Of a stretch of 64,000 nucleotides of DNA, positions 1 to 11,502 are shown in pieces. Below the pieces are notes generated by a model that did no database searches, was not told the origin of the DNA, and saw nothing but the letters and a program-made list of their open reading frames with translations. The DNA is taken from contig NC_133103.1 of assembly GCF_022965805.1 (NCBI RefSeq), positions 51,906,386 through 51,970,385 on the forward strand. Direction: 5' to 3'. A program made the position numbers and the translations under genes. Numbering within the stretch: position 1 is the stretch's first letter; the number at the start of each line of letters is the position of its first letter. This DNA comes from Primulina eburnea. Its lineage: Eukaryota; Streptophyta; Magnoliopsida; Lamiales; Gesneriaceae.

Positions 1-442
1 TTTCTCACTGACTTTTTTAAAATAAGAATGCAAACTGTGGGGTTGTAAAGAAGTAGATTTTTCCAGTCTTATCATGAGATGGCTGATGCACGAATGCAAT
101 TTAGTTGAATACTTCCTTTCTTCCGGGGTCAAGTTTTAGAATGCTTTTATGTGATAAGATATTAGTGTTATCATGCAAACTTTTGTTTTAAGTGGAAAAT
201 TCTAGTTAAGTGTAGTTTTGGTGAAAATAAAACCCTTGCACAACCAGTATTCAATTCATTGGCTTGAAATTGTTGTGTTTGGATCCCCTACAAAAGATTT
301 GTGTTTGAGATTAGTTTTCCACCATATTTTATTGGTGTGCCGTGTGTGATTATGTCAAAGTAACTTGCTCTATGTTCTCTCAGAATATGAACATTAATTT
401 TTGATTCAGAGTTTAGAATGCAAGAGTATAATTTTCCTTTAG

Positions 443-552
443 CTGTCGTAATTCTTTTCCGATGATTCTATCCAGTGTCCTGATGTTGGGAAATATACTT
501 CAGGTGTGCTTTATGCTTCATCTCATGCTACTTCTCCAGGAGAATCTCGCTG
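443..552 (+). pseudogene. ATM: copy A exon a
   Basis: A 110-bp block between tttag and gtaaga, matching 62399-62508 in copy C at the same length. Two frames are readable. One gives DDSIQCPDVGKYTSG and looks protein-like but has a TAA shortly before it (449-451). The other, open through the block, gives MILSSVLMLGNILQ. One missing T in the TTTT run near 455 would reconcile the upstream frame with the protein-like one, so an old 1-bp deletion shared by A and C is possible. Frame assignment is uncertain. Confidence 0.55.
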
Positions 553-808
553 GTAAGAACCCATTATACTTCTCTTTTTTGTATTCCTATAATAACTGCA
601 AGAGTTCTTTTCAAACGTGTGAATTTGATATTTCTCTCTTACTTTCTTCTCTTATATCCAACCCGAAACATAACAACTCTGTTGTATAGAAACATATATG
701 AGAGTCTTTTCTCATCAACAACTCAAACAGAATGACTCAACTGTCTTGAAACATGGCTATTAAAGTTCACGTTGTATCTTTCTTTTGATTTCTTTTGTTA
801 TTTCAAAG

Positions 809-894
809 CTTTTATGGTGGTTGGAAAATATCTAAATGATGCCCACTCTACTATTGATATAGTCAAGAGTATGATGACCATGAGAAGCATACAT
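809..894 (+). pseudogene. ATM: copy A exon b
   Basis: An 86-bp exon after tttcaaag, open in the frame reading MVVGKYLNDAHSTIDIVKSM. The same exon in copy C is also 86 bp and ends CAG|gtagg; here the last exonic base is T (CAT|gtagg), which weakens the donor. Copy B has lost one base inside this exon. It is part of the helical-repeat body of ATM. Confidence 0.7.
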
Positions 895-1380
895 GTAGGC
901 ATCTTGTTGCGGTTCCAAATTTGTAGTTTTGGAAGTTGAAATTTCTTACTCTCATATTTATGGCCATGTTTATAGACTTGGTAATAATTGATTGGTGCTT
1001 TAATAATTTCACAAAGTAGGTGGAAAGGAAAGGGTTGCCATCCCATTATCATAAACTGCGAATAAAATGGTGTATTTGATTTTTGCGTCATTCCCTGAGA
1101 TGCAAAGCTTGTTATTTTGTGCTTGTTTCCCGTTGCTATATGTCATATTGGATGACTGTGTTAGTTATTCTTCCTCATGTATCTAAGCCTGCAAATTTGT
1201 TAGTTGGAATGAAATTCTTGGGATCCAAAAAAGATTTTCCTTCATCTCAACAGCTTTTCTTTATTTTAGCTTTTGAATTCAATTTGAATGGATTACATTT
1301 TAAAAGGGAGTTTTCACGTGTTTTCAATTTATTGGAAGGATCCGGATCGTATCTTAAAAGTATTCATTTTCTTGCTGCAG

Positions 1381-1452
1381 GGTGATCTGCAAGATTCTTT
1401 GTATCTTCGGCAGAACATGTTACCAGCTGTTTTAGCTATACTTAACTTGAAG
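1381..1452 (+). pseudogene. ATM: copy A exon c
   Basis: A clean 72-bp (24-codon) phase-0 exon between ttgctgcag and gtaaat, reading GDLQDSLYLRQNMLPAVLAI and on. It is present at identical length in copies B (38932-39003) and C (63323-63394), with substitutions but no indel. It is helical and leucine-rich, as expected of the ATM helical-repeat region. Confidence 0.78.
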
Positions 1453-1786
1453 GTAAATTCCAAACTAGGTACAGTGGCTTTGATATTTTGAAGTGATTTG
1501 ATGAGATTGATCATAACTTTTAATAACCAAGGAATTTTTTTACAATCTTCAAATGATTCGCTGTGAAAATTCCAGTCTATCTGCAAAAGAAATGAATCCC
1601 ATCAACGTATAGACTGAGAGACAATATATGATGGACTTATTCAATTCTGTCCCTCAATTTTCTAATCCCTAGTACTACATCCTTTTTTTGTATCTCTTTA
1701 CTTCTTTGCTTTTCTTTTATACATGTATAGGTGGTGCAGGATGTTGACATTATTTAGAATATTTGATTGACCTCCTAATTACGTAG

Positions 1787-1933
1787 GAATTCACAACACT
1801 GAATGAGCGGTTCCTTGTGCTGCTGCCGGCAGCTGCATATGCCTTTTCTACTGGTTCTACCCCTCTTCTGTAAGACGCTTCAGGACTTCTGCCATTGCTC
1901 TATGCTACTGAGCCTGTGGAGGAATTGGCCAAG
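1787..1933 (+). pseudogene. ATM: copy A exon d with in-frame stop
   Basis: A 147-bp phase-0 exon between gtag and gtatta. It reads EFTTLNERFLVLLPAAAYAF, then a TAA at 1871-1873 where copy B reads TAT (tyrosine), then ASGLLPLLYATEPVEELAK. The stop is a single-base change relative to B. Copy C has the same exon at 144 bp with two internal deletions. This exon alone shows copy A is non-functional. Confidence 0.82.
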
Positions 1934-2020
1934 GTATTATTCTTGCAAATCCATCCTTATAAACCTTTTGATCTCACGTATAATGGCTTATCTTAAAAAG
2001 TTGTATCCGATGTCTGGTAG

Positions 2021-2368
2021 ATAGAGGAAAGTTCAAGTGATTTTTTGGAATGCTCAGTTGAAGTTCTTGCGAAGATTGATATTGACTCTGGTTCAAAGGT
2101 GTCACATACTTCTATTTTTTGTTACTTTTGAAATTTTAATAACTGATGGATTTTCACTGTCAGTTATGATCAATTTGTAGGTGAATTTGTCCAATTACTG
2201 CCAAAATGTACGATTGCCACTGAATCTAAGAGATCAATTGCCTCATGAAATGGAAAATCACGTTCTTGAATGCATAAAGGAAGTAGAAATTGACAAAATG
2301 CTGCTCTCAGAAGTTATCTACACATGCGCTCTCTTAGCTAATTTCATGTTCTGCTCGTATTCAACAAG
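2021..2368 (+). pseudogene. ATM: copy A exons e and f
   Basis: Exon e (2021-2098, 26 codons) reads IEESSSDFLECSVEVLAKID and ends at a weak gtgtca donor. Exon f (2181-2368, 188 bp) starts VNLSNYCQNVRLPLNLRDQL and ends LLANFMFCSYSTR before gtcaat. Both have equivalents in copy B (39570-39650, which is 3 bp longer, and 39733-39920). The second half of exon f is repeated downstream at 3119-3227 by a local tandem duplication. Confidence 0.75.
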
Positions 2369-3808
2369 GTCAATCTTCACTTTCATTGATCCTTCCCATT
2401 CTCCGTTGCGGCAGTAGTCCTTTTATATGTCCCATGCTTCACTTAAAAGCTTTTGAACTGTGTTGTACGCTCCTCTGTAAACTTTTAATAAGCTCCAAGT
2501 AATTGGGGCTTGAGACAAACCTGCACATGACGGTGTGACATTGTTCATTGCCTGAATGGTTACCCATCACACTCTTGTTCCATATTTTCTCAATCACCTG
2601 ATTGGGGATGCCAATTTTATTCATTCCATTATTATTTTTGCTTTCGCTAACAATTTACAGGCTTTTTGTTTCAATCTGATCTTAGTCATTTGTTTAGTCA
2701 AATATAATGTTTTTGCTGTAAATTTATTGACACGTTGATTCTCTTTAGCACTAGTTTGCATATTTTATTATTTCCTTCATTTTTCTCAAACTATAAATTT
2801 TTATGGATATGGTTTTCAAATATTCTGTTTTATTCTCACAGTGCTTCACATTAGTGAAATTCCTCCTTTCTTTTCTAAACTGGGTGAATCGTTGTTAGGA
2901 TATCTAAATCATGCCATTTCAATTGTGGAGAAATATTACAGTGATGGTCTATCTGGATGTTTGGAATGGAACTCCATAATTAATAACATTGACTCGACTG
3001 CGACTTCTTTTAAAAGTTCACTAGCTCGCCTTTTCTTAGAAATTGCCAAGAGAAAAATATTGCAAGTTCTGGATTTTATTTTGGAATTGTTCAATCTTCT
3101 GAGAGGCTTCTGAAAGCCCTTGAATGCATAAAGGAAGTAGAAATTTACAAAATGCTGCTCTAAGAAGTTATCTACACCTGCGCTCTCTTAGCTAATTTTA
3201 CGTTCTGCTCGTATTCAACAAGGTTAATCTTCACTTTCATTGATCCTTCCCATTCTCCGTTGCGGGAGTAGTCTTTTTATATGTCCATGACTTCATTTCA
3301 TTATTTTTTTGCTTTCGCTAACAATTATAGGCTTTTTGTTTCCATCTGATCTTAGTCATTTGTTTCGCCAAATATAATGTTTTTGTGATAAATTTATTGA
3401 CACGTTTCTCTTTAGCACTTGTTTGCATATTTATTATTTCCTTCATTTTTCTCAAACGACTATAAATTTTTATGGATATGGTTTTCAATATTTTGTTGCA
3501 TTCTCACAGTGTTTCACATTTTTTCTTCACTCTCAGGATCAGAGAAATTCCTCGTTTCTTTTCTAAACTGGGTGAATCGTTGTTAGGATATCTAAATCAT
3601 GCCATTTCCATTGTGGAGAAATATTACAATGATGGTTTGTCTGGATGTTTGGAGTGGAACTCCATAATTAATAACATTGACTCGATTGCAACTTCTTTTA
3701 AAAGTTTCATTTAATTCGCCTTTTCTTAGCAATTGCCAAGAGAAAAATATTGCAAGTTCTGGATTTTATTTTGGAATTGTTCAATCTTCTGAGAGGCTTC
3801 TGAAAGCC
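2265..3808 (+). repeat. local tandem duplication inside copy A
   Basis: Bases 2265-3118 (854 bp) recur directly as 3119-3808 (690 bp). Both units start in exon f at CTTGAATGCATAAAGG and run through the intron into exon g. The junction, the original left end and the original right end all share CTTG (3119-3122, 2265-2268, 3809-3812), so the breakpoint has 4-bp microhomology. Unit 2 lacks about 165 bp of intron and has TAA where exon f has TCA (near 3162). Copies B and, as far as visible, C lack the duplication. The first unit's exon g fragment (about 2870-3113) has lost a T in its KSF codons and shifts frame. Confidence 0.85.
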
Positions 3809-4140
3809 CTTGCAAAACTGTATGAAGGATGTTCAGAGTGCAGAAGGAATTCTCAAGCAAAGCCAGACTTCCCCGACTTATTAGACGCCCACTCCATTCA
3901 TGATCCTTTGCCGCTAAATAGCAGAAAAAAATTGATTTTGGATGTGGAGTTGGATGTGAACGGTGGGTCGATTGATGTAGATAGGTTAAGTATTGACAGT
4001 GGTCACACAATTGGGTCTTCCGTTTCTTTAGTGAATCAGAAATTGAATTTCCTGTCAATCATTTCAATTTTTTCCCAATTTTATCATTGTCGGCGTGGAA
4101 AATCATGTTCAATCTTAGGGAAAAAGAGAACGACCCACAG
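3537..4140 (+). pseudogene. ATM: copy A exon g (large exon, complete unit)
   Basis: A 604-bp exon from ctctcag to gtatct. It reads FSKLGESLLGYLNHAISIVE, later SERLLKALAKLYEGCSECRR, and ends near NLREKENDPQ. Relative to copy B there is a 1-bp insertion after KSF that produces TAA at 3712-3714, and a 1-bp deletion near 4067, so at least two frame changes occur. Apart from these, the coding signal is very strong, with long conserved stretches shared with B at 40439-41022. The exon sits in the central helical-repeat region of ATM. Confidence 0.82.
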
Positions 4141-5005
4141 GTATCTTAGTCTCCTACCTTTACGTTCCATGTTTTTCTTGGAATTTGCTTTATAGCTATC
4201 ATGCACACAAGTAATTTATTTCTGTTTCGTATTTGAGTAGGTTTTAGAAAACTTTCTATGCATTCTTAGCAGGCATCCTCACTGGTCTTCCTGCAGACAT
4301 ATATTGGATTTGGTATTGTTCTCTTTTTTTCGTCTCTGTCATTTCAATGCAAGCAATTTGGTGACACCATTTGATTATTGTAAAACTACCCGGTCTCTAT
4401 TTGATTTCCCCTCTGCAAGTTACGTCTATGACTGATGTAGTAAATTCTATGAAAATCTTAAATTCCCGTGTTCCTATATACTGAATGGCATCTGTTGTTT
4501 GGTGGCAAGCCTGTTGCAGTCAAATTGGGTTGGAACTCAGAATACTGTTGCATCTTCCTTTACGAAAAGGGAGTCCGAAGAGGTGTGATATTTGTGATAT
4601 GTCTCTAAGCACGCTTGGATGTTTTAGTGGTAAATTATTGATGGCAAGTGGGATGTGAGTTTGAGTTGTTCCTGTCAATATTTTTGTTTCTTACTTGATT
4701 TTGCTGACTTTATACATGTTATTTTTAGCTTTGGTCAGAACAGTCTTGAGGAATGCAATCGTAAGTTAATGTTTAATTTGTACAAATTATCTAGTGTGAA
4801 AATAAAAGTTGAAGTTAAAAGATACAATGGAAGCAACTAGAAGTTAGGTCGCGAGAAATTAGGTTTCAGATCAACGAGGACAAACCATGTGAAGAAATTT
4901 AGTGTGTGGAATTACTAGAGAAATAGTCATATTTAAAGCTTTCTCATGCTAATACTTGTCAGAAAAATTGTTTTCTTTTTTCTAAATTAGCCTATTGACT
5001 TTCAG
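4141..5005 (+). other. copy A intron with possible degenerate exons
   Basis: Mostly T-rich intron. Two short candidate exon remnants are 4521-4581 (after gttgcag, before gtgtga) and 4729-4758 (after tttttag, before gtaagt). Neither gives a protein segment I can recognise, and there is no B counterpart because B is deleted here. Nothing else was seen. Confidence 0.35.
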
Positions 5006-5397
5006 TGCTTTACTTCTCTCGGAGATTTGGTGACTAAAGTCTTTGATAATAGTCTCTTCGACTGGTATGATTGTGCAAAGCTTGTTAACTGCATATGCAA
5101 TTTTGTATTACTCAGACCACAACTTGCTCAGGTGATTAATCTTTATCCCCATCATGATTTTTAGTTGAGAAAATGTGAAGCTGGTTTATTTATCTTGATT
5201 TTCTTTTTCTCAGTAATTAATCTTTAGTCCCTCACTTAGGTTGTCATTCTTTTATTCATTCTTATACAGTTAGTGATCGACAAGCTATTTATGCTGCTCC
5301 GAGATCCTGATTATCGAGTAAGGATTTGCCTAGCTCGTCGGATTGGCGTCCTTTTCCAGACATGGGATGGTCACTCTGAACTCTTCCAAGATGTTTG
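5006..5397 (+). pseudogene. ATM: copy A exons in the helical-repeat body (two)
   Basis: Exon 5006-5131 (42 codons) runs from ttcag to gtgatt and reads CFTSLGDLVTKVFDNSLFDW, ending RPQLAQ. Exon 5270-5397 runs from tacag to gtaatt and reads LVIDKLFMLLRDPDYRVRIC, ending GHSELFQDVW. Both are intact and clearly HEAT-like, with alternating hydrophobic residues. They match the plant ATM body in order. Both are absent from copy B because of the gypsy-associated deletion. Confidence 0.82.
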
Positions 5398-5787
5398 GTA
5401 ATTGGCTTGAGATAGACATATTTCCAGTAGCTATGATAATTTATCAAATTTATTGCAGCTTAAGTGTTGTTCTAAACGGCCATTGACATGGGTGGTCAGG
5501 TCCATTTATAATCTTGTTTGTCTAACCACACTTTCTAATACTTGCTCTACCAATAAGTTTCTTGATGTCGTTGCACATTTTAAGATTGGACATTCCATAC
5601 TATATTTTATCCGTGGGCGGCTAATGTTTTAGGCTTTTCTCCATTTTGTACAAGTCTAATGTAGACTTGTGTGGTTTAATTAGTGTATCAATTCATTTAG
5701 GATTTGCTCATATACAATGTGGTTTTTGATATGATTACTCTTCCTTTTGCTTCTAAAATAACATCGTTCTGGAAAATGTCACTGCAG

Positions 5788-5943
5788 TTCAAATTTTGGA
5801 AGGAAATTGGTTACTTCCTCTGGGGAGAAAATAGTTTGAGCACAGGAAGTTTTGTCTGCTGGTCCTCAACCTCGGCCGATTACGGAAACAATTGTCATAA
5901 CTCTTCTGTATCTTGTACTGCACAGTTGAAAATAGAGTTAGAG
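5788..5943 (+). pseudogene. ATM: copy A exon with several stops
   Basis: After actgcag the block reads SNFGRKLVTSSGEKIV, then TGA at 5837-5839, then AQEVLSAGPQPRPITETIVI and TLLYLVLHS. After HS an extra T throws the frame into several stops before the gtacca donor. The two protein-like parts are typical of plant ATM, so this is a decayed exon rather than chance similarity. Confidence 0.8.
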
Positions 5944-6145
5944 GTACCAAAATTATTTAGTTCTCGCAAACACTATTCCCACGAATTGTCATAACTCTCA
6001 TGCATCTTGTATTGCCAACTCAAAATTTTCAAACTATTCCTACGAACCAGCTTAAAATGATGATTGATGCCGCTTCATAATTTATTCAGTGAATTGTCGA
6101 TAATCACTTTTAGCGTTTTGATTTTTGAATTTTACATACATGCAG

Positions 6146-6750
6146 TTTTTATTATATCTGTTGCTGCTATCGATCCCTCCCAAAGGTAAGAGTGGAAAAG
6201 TAAAGTAGCCACATCTTTATTTTGCATTTGACCTCGGCTTAATTTTCCAAATATCCATCTTTGTTCAGAGTTATTGGACCTTTTTAGGCAATTATAGACC
6301 CTGAGAGAGAATTCGGATTGGTCAATAAAAATCGAACTAGTCAGTGCTGTGCTTGACAGTTTATCTAAGGAAGCATGCCATACAAACAGGACAAAGGTGA
6401 CAAATACATTTCTGGTTGATTAGTTTAATTACATGATACCAACTTTACAAATTATTTTGTGCTTTCAACATTTTTGAAGTTCTTGGAGGAGCTTATGGGG
6501 CCAATTCTTTTTAATTGGGTTGCTTGTGGTGTAAGCTTAGTTGCACTTGTTGAGGTAATGTCATATTTTGCATTCGAGGTGTTTAGCATGTAAATAGAAA
6601 ACTAGACAGTTAATCTGATTGGATTTGCAGGCAAGAGGCATTTTTACGTCGAATTTGGAACCTATGAACTTCATAAAATATTGTTGTCCGTGGCTGCTTC
6701 CGGCTTTGATCTTGCAGGAAGATGCTAACAGCTTAAAATGGGTTGCTAAG
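6146..6750 (+). pseudogene. ATM: copy A, four consecutive ATM exons
   Basis: 6146-6185 reads FIISVAAIDPSQ before gtaaga. The next block, about 6340-6396, reads ELVSAVLDSLSKEACHTNRT and ends AAAG|gtgaca; I see no clean AG just before it, so its acceptor may be damaged. 6480-6554 (25 codons) reads FLEELMGPILFNWVACGVSL and ends VALVE|gtaatg. 6631-6750 (40 codons) starts ARGIFTSNLEPMNF and ends ANSLKWVAK|gtagct. The order and sequence fit plant ATM well. Confidence 0.82.
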
Positions 6751-7096
6751 GTAGCTAGCCTTGCATTCGTTTCCCCTAAGAATGTTGTTGCTTCATTTAA
6801 CTTTTTGAACATTAATATTATTTTTAGATTTTTATTAAATCTCTGTCCAAGTTATTTTGGTTTAGATGTCTTCTATGTTTTCTTAATGTGGTGAGGTGTT
6901 TGATCTAATTAATGTTAAAAATGATAGTACCTCGAGTCAACGATTTTAGCATATGGTAGTTGTATGTCGTGTTCACTCAATGTGGATTGATCTTTGCGAA
7001 TTGATAATACCCATGTCAGGATCATAAGATGACATTTTTGCTATTGAATATCTTGAACTATATAAGCTGGTTTTTTATTTTTGTTCTTTTTCCCAG

Positions 7097-7282
7097 GTTG
7101 CTTGCCAGCTTTTTGCAGCTTTAGTTAAGAGTCACGTTGTGCATATCTTTTCTGTCTGTATGGCAATGCATTGCAGTAAGAAAGCTGGGCGGGAGAGGGT
7201 ATCAAGAGTGCTGGAAACTTCTATTTTACTTATCGTTGATATCTCTTAACATGAAAGTGATGAACTCATTAAGAAGCAAATG
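7097..7282 (+). pseudogene. ATM: copy A exon with in-frame TAA
   Basis: A 186-bp phase-0 exon from cccag to gtactt. It begins VACQLFAALVKSHVVHIF, continues MHCSKKAGRERVSRVLETS, reaches IVDIS and then TAA at 7247-7249, and ends HESDELIKKQM. A glutamate codon (GAA to TAA) is the simplest origin of the stop. The next ATM exon does not come until 9723 because a LINE tail and a copia remnant sit in the intron. Confidence 0.82.
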
Positions 7283-7659
7283 GTACTTTAACTTACTGCC
7301 TACAACTTTAGTTTTAACTTTTAACATCTCATGTTGAAAATCAGCTGCATTCTATTTGATACTTTTTGCATGAAGTTAATGTTGTAATTGTGTTTCTTTG
7401 AAATATTTTTCTTTTATACTAAATTGTGGTAAAAATGAACTAATCTGAATAAAACCTGTCTGTTACACGTATGTATCAAGTTTCAGTCTCAAAAAGCAAT
7501 TTTAATTATAATTTATGAAAGTGTTTTGTAAATCAATGGTATAATTTACATTCAATTAAAAAGTTCATTTTTTATGCTTGGCCCGCCAAAAACTATGTGA
7601 TGTTTCTCAGCACAAGTGGATAATTCACACCTTGAACTAGAAAAGAACAAGATGATTTT

Positions 7660-7886
7660 TGAAGATTTATATTTCTTTGGAAGAATGTTGGGACAAGATT
7701 AAGTTTAGGGTTTCAAGTCAGACTCGTACTACAAGTCAACGTAATACTATACCTCAATTCTTATACAAGTCTGAGACCGAGAACGATTTAACCTCGAGTC
7801 TGACCTTACTATGCATGGACCTTTGGTCTGCTTTTTGTAATTAATATCTTTTGATAATATAATATCGTTTCTTTTAAAAAAAAAAC
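7660..7886 (+). mobile_element. LINE 3' end remnant, plus strand
   Basis: The block reads CWDKIKFRVSSQTRTTSQ, followed by an untranslated tail containing ggtctgctttttgtaatt and ending in an A-run at 7876-7886. The tail resembles, on the opposite strand, the LINE tail at 58553-58760. Together these indicate a heavily 5'-truncated plant L1-type insertion in an ATM intron. I could not define a target-site duplication. Confidence 0.6.
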
Positions 7887-8829
7887 TAGTGCGAATAGAA
7901 AGAAATATCTTCTTTGTTACTTGGAAAACATGATCAAATTCAGATTGTAACTTTCTCATCCCATCCAAGTCATAGGTGCATTTTCTCTCCTTGTTAGTAT
8001 CAATCTCAATCTTGTAGGATTGTCTTCAAGCAGAGTGAGTGGAAATGCCTCTGAACATTTAAGGTGTTTAGCAATCTCTCTAATAAGACTATTAGAAAAA
8101 CAAGGTGCAAGCAAGATGGATGAAATGGATAGTCTAAGAGTAAATATGATGTTCCACCTCTTGAGATGGACATAGGAGCCGAGCCCTATGAAGAGTTGGG
8201 GACAATAGAGTGTTAGTATGGTGGGTCTGCTAGCTATAAGATAAGTCTCCCTGAATAAATAACCGGGAGACCGAAATTACCTTCTTGAGGAGATAACAAG
8301 AAACCTGTGACATAAATCTTAAATGTAGGATAAGTCATAAAAATAATGTGAATTGTTTTTACTAATACTATCAAGTAGCTATTTTTATAGTTGATAGAAA
8401 TGGAATTGGATTTTTATTTTTTTTATTAATATTTTCTTGCTTTCTTTCATTATTTAAATGGATTTATCAATAATTTATTCATTCTGGGAATATTAATGAT
8501 AGATAAATCATTAAGAGAAATATGAGTTTATTTCTTGTTTCCTTTTCAGCTCGTTTCGGTTTGTATTGATATGGATAGCCATCTTTCTCCCAGAAAATAT
8601 CGATTGAGTATTTAGGGCTAATGCAGTTGGTGCAATGACGAGTGTGGGCCCTGTATTATTTTTATTGATGGCCATCGCAGAGGCTTTAACACCTTTGTGC
8701 TTCTCGATTGGGCTGCGAATAAGCTTCCTCTAGATTTGGCAAGGAGAGGAAGCCAAAGACCTGGTCACTAACTCGATGAAGATTGTGATCAAGACCCAAA
8801 AAAAAATACTCAGCGATACATTTCCTTAG
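7887..8829. other. intronic filler, no gene recognised
   Basis: AT-rich sequence between a LINE tail and a copia remnant. No exon of the ATM series, no convincing ORF and no clear repeat terminus was seen. It may be part of an older TE or simply intron. Confidence 0.4.
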
Positions 8830-9640
8830 TTTCTCAATATCCTACGGACATTTCATATCATTTAGCCTACAGTAATCAAGTTACAAGAATTTTGGAGTCC
8901 AACTCACTACATTACTCCACAAGAGGGCGATCTCTTTGGTGTGGTTGGAATGTTTGCTTCATTGGCTTTTAGACTCGAGAAGAATTTGACACATCCAGAT
9001 AGTTCTTGATTCTATTCCAAACTTCTTTAGCCGCCACACTACGCAAATATAGGCCATCAGCCTTCTATCATGGAATTGATGAGCAAAGACACGACCTTAG
9101 CATCTTTAGCCTCCCATTCCTCATAGCTTGGCCATTCTATGCGATGCAACCTTCGTCATTGTGATGCATCCCAATTTCTTCTGCCTGCAATATGCATCTC
9201 TATAAGTTGAGACCAAATACGATAATTATCATTATCCAACTCGCCAAATTTGTTGGAAACAAAATTTCATGAACAGTTGCTATGAATTGCTTTTTGCCAT
9301 CAAGAGTGTTCACATTTGCTTTTCCAGACATGATGTAAGAACTAGATGAAAGATTAAGAAACATATGGCTCTAATTCAGCCGAAAAGAAAGAACAATTGC
9401 GGTTTCTACTCTCTATACCAATACAAATTGATAAATGGTTGAATGATCTTCATATATACTAGGGAAACCTATACACAATATACATAACCTATTCTATAAT
9501 AGTAAACTATACAATCAATAGGAATCACTCATGCAATTAATATTTTGATGGTCAGACATCAAAGCCTATCTTAAAAGAAAATTCAACGATACAAAATATC
9601 GGAAGGCTAATTTTCTGATTCTAATACATCACATTCTATT
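8830..9640 (-). mobile_element. Ty1/copia gag and 5' leader remnant
   Basis: On the minus strand a start at 9329-9331 gives MSGKANVNTLDGKKQF. After frame changes there follow WPSYEEWEAKDAKVVSLLIN and EVWNRIKNYLDVSNSS, typical of the UBN2-type gag of plant copia elements. Upstream on the minus strand (about 9400-9425) is TTGGTATAGAGAGTAG, a worn version of the tRNA-Met primer site that usually starts TGGTATCAGAG. 9430-9640 may be LTR. Pol is absent, so this is a truncated, mutated fragment. Confidence 0.68.
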
Positions 9641-9722
9641 TAAAATGAAAATATGATAATGCAAACCATTGTGCGAGCTATATACGCTTACTGATTTGTT
9701 ATGTTCTTCACTTTATATGCAG

Positions 9723-10004
9723 GTTTCTATTGTGAACCATACATTATCTCTAGCTTCCAGCTCCTCTGACTGTCCACTTCTGTTCTTTTCTAAATATACA
9801 GTTGAATGTACAATTCAAACTATTGTGGATGGCTTCTTGGATAGGTTCAATACCTTGTGTTAGTTGTCTATATTTTTTTCCATGTTTCTTCTAAAAGTTT
9901 GAGTGTTCTATTATTGATTGCTTTATTCTTGCAGTGAGGAGCGCTCTAAAAGCTTCGAACTTGTTGACAAGATTAACATCTTCACACAGGACAGAGTATT
10001 TATG
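9723..10004 (+). pseudogene. ATM: copy A, two ATM exons
   Basis: Exon 9723-9844, after atgcag, starts VSIVNHTLSLASSSSDCP and ends IQTIVDGFLD plus a split codon before gttcaa. Exon 9935-10004, after ttgcag, completes the codon and reads EERSKSFELVDKINIFTQDR and VFM before gtgatt. The split serine codon joins in frame. Both are strongly ATM-like and intact. Confidence 0.82.
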
Positions 10005-10129
10005 GTGATTCTTCAAAACTTGTATTTCAAGCTGTTTTTCCGTTATTATATTATCCTTTCCAGTAATTTTGTCTTGTGTATTTATTGTTGAATGCATATT
10101 TTTAAAATAAATGACACCTTATTTTGTAG

Positions 10130-10257
10130 TTTATAGTTGATCTACATTACAAGATCGCTGATGTGGCTCATCATTGGCATAAATGCAACCATTTGGCCGG
10201 CATTGAGGTGCTCGTCAATTTGCTTGGGCATAGAGCTGTAATTCCTAGTACTTTTAA
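10130..10257 (+). pseudogene. ATM: copy A ATM exon
   Basis: A 128-bp exon from ttgtag to gtgagt, reading FIVDLHYKIADVAHHWHKCN and then HLAGIEVLVNLLGHRAVIPS, ending TFK. It is intact and joins in phase to the next exon at 10714. It has no counterpart in copy B, whose homology resumes at about 10636 of this copy. Confidence 0.82.
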
Positions 10258-10713
10258 GTGAGTATTGTTCGCACATCTTACACCCATGACTTGGCTATAT
10301 AAATATTAAGAATTACTCTACTCCATTATTTTGCTGTTTGGGAGGCATATAAATATGTTACATTTTTATAGAAATTTTTTGTTTATGTTGAGTCGTATAT
10401 ACCATGATATGTTTGTCGATACAAAGAACATTTTATCATATTTTTCTGAATACAATTTTAAGATTAATGGAGTCTTAATGGTCGTTTATAACTTAGCTCT
10501 GTTGATTGCAATTTTATGTGTGGTATGTGGTCTTGAGTATGATATTCTTCACTGGTAAAAGAGTTTTTTTAAATACTTGGAGGAATTTCTTTAGAATAGA
10601 GTCAGAGGGTACAATTGACTTTAATTTGGATGCTAGTTGAACTCTCAAGGGGCTTCTTATATCATGTGATCTTGCAATGGTTGGTGTTAATTTTCTGTTA
10701 CTTTTCTGAACAG

Positions 10714-10860
10714 TTACCTTCTCAATTTGATTGGTCAATTCATTGGTTGCGACTGTTTACTTGATCAATGTTGTTGTATAATTTCTATGCTGCTCAATAT
10801 CAAGAGATTACCCATCAGGGGAGACTATCAGAGTGCTTGGTGAACATTACAACTTCAGGC
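10714..10860 (+). pseudogene. ATM: copy A ATM exon with 2-bp deletion
   Basis: After gaacag the exon reads YLLNLIGQFIGCDCLLDQCC and IISMLLN, then loses frame: A has ctcaatatcaag where B has ctcaatatatcaag. After the frame change come DYPSGETIRVLGE and a 3' end that differs from B. No GT donor follows at the expected place; the exon is followed by GCAACA in both copies, so a GC donor is possible. Confidence 0.75.
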
Positions 10861-10956
10861 AACAACATAATTTAATCTCTTTTGTTCATTTAATGTTTTA
10901 TATTTATGCTGATAATGTTTTATGATTTGTGCTGACTTAGTTGTTTCACTTGATAG

Positions 10957-11502
10957 TGTTTAATGTCAGAGTTGGTCGCATGTTGCATCCCTTGTGGATC
11001 TAATAAGAAGCTATCCGTAACTACATCAGCCCGAGCTGTATTACTTCTCCAACAACTTACCATTGGTGCTCATTCATCTATGGTTGAATACATAAAAGTA
11101 TGATCTATGTATCCTTGATTGCAATGATAGATTTCAGAATATACACGTAAAATTTTAATGCTGTAAACTATTTCTTTACCACAATCACTTTCACAGCTTT
11201 TAATTGCAATTGCTCATTATTGTTGGTCAATATCTTCAATCAGGAACTAGTGGCATTCCCTGAATTCAATATATTTAATGAAATACGAGATTTCCACCAG
11301 AAAATACGTCAAACCTACTCACCGAGGGTTCACTTACTGAATGTAAGCAAGTGATACCTTCCTCATGTTTATTGCCACTGGACCTTAATGTTCAAGCCGT
11401 TTGTGTTCTTCATTCATATCTTACTTTGTTATGAGAGTGTTTTTAATCTTTACAGGTTGTAGAGAGACCTCACTATGTCCCTCCAAGATTACTTCTTTGC
11501 GG
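10957..11502 (+). pseudogene. ATM: copy A, three ATM exons
   Basis: 10957-11097 (47 codons) starts CLMSELVACCIPCGSNKKLS and ends HSSMVEYIK|gtatga. 11244-11342 (33 codons) reads ELVAFPEFNIFNEIRDFHQK and ends YSPRVHLLN|gtaagc. 11456-11502 reads VVERPHYVPPRLLLC before gtatgt. All three are open and have close equivalents in B at 44984-45125, 45272-45370 and 45484-45530. Confidence 0.82.
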
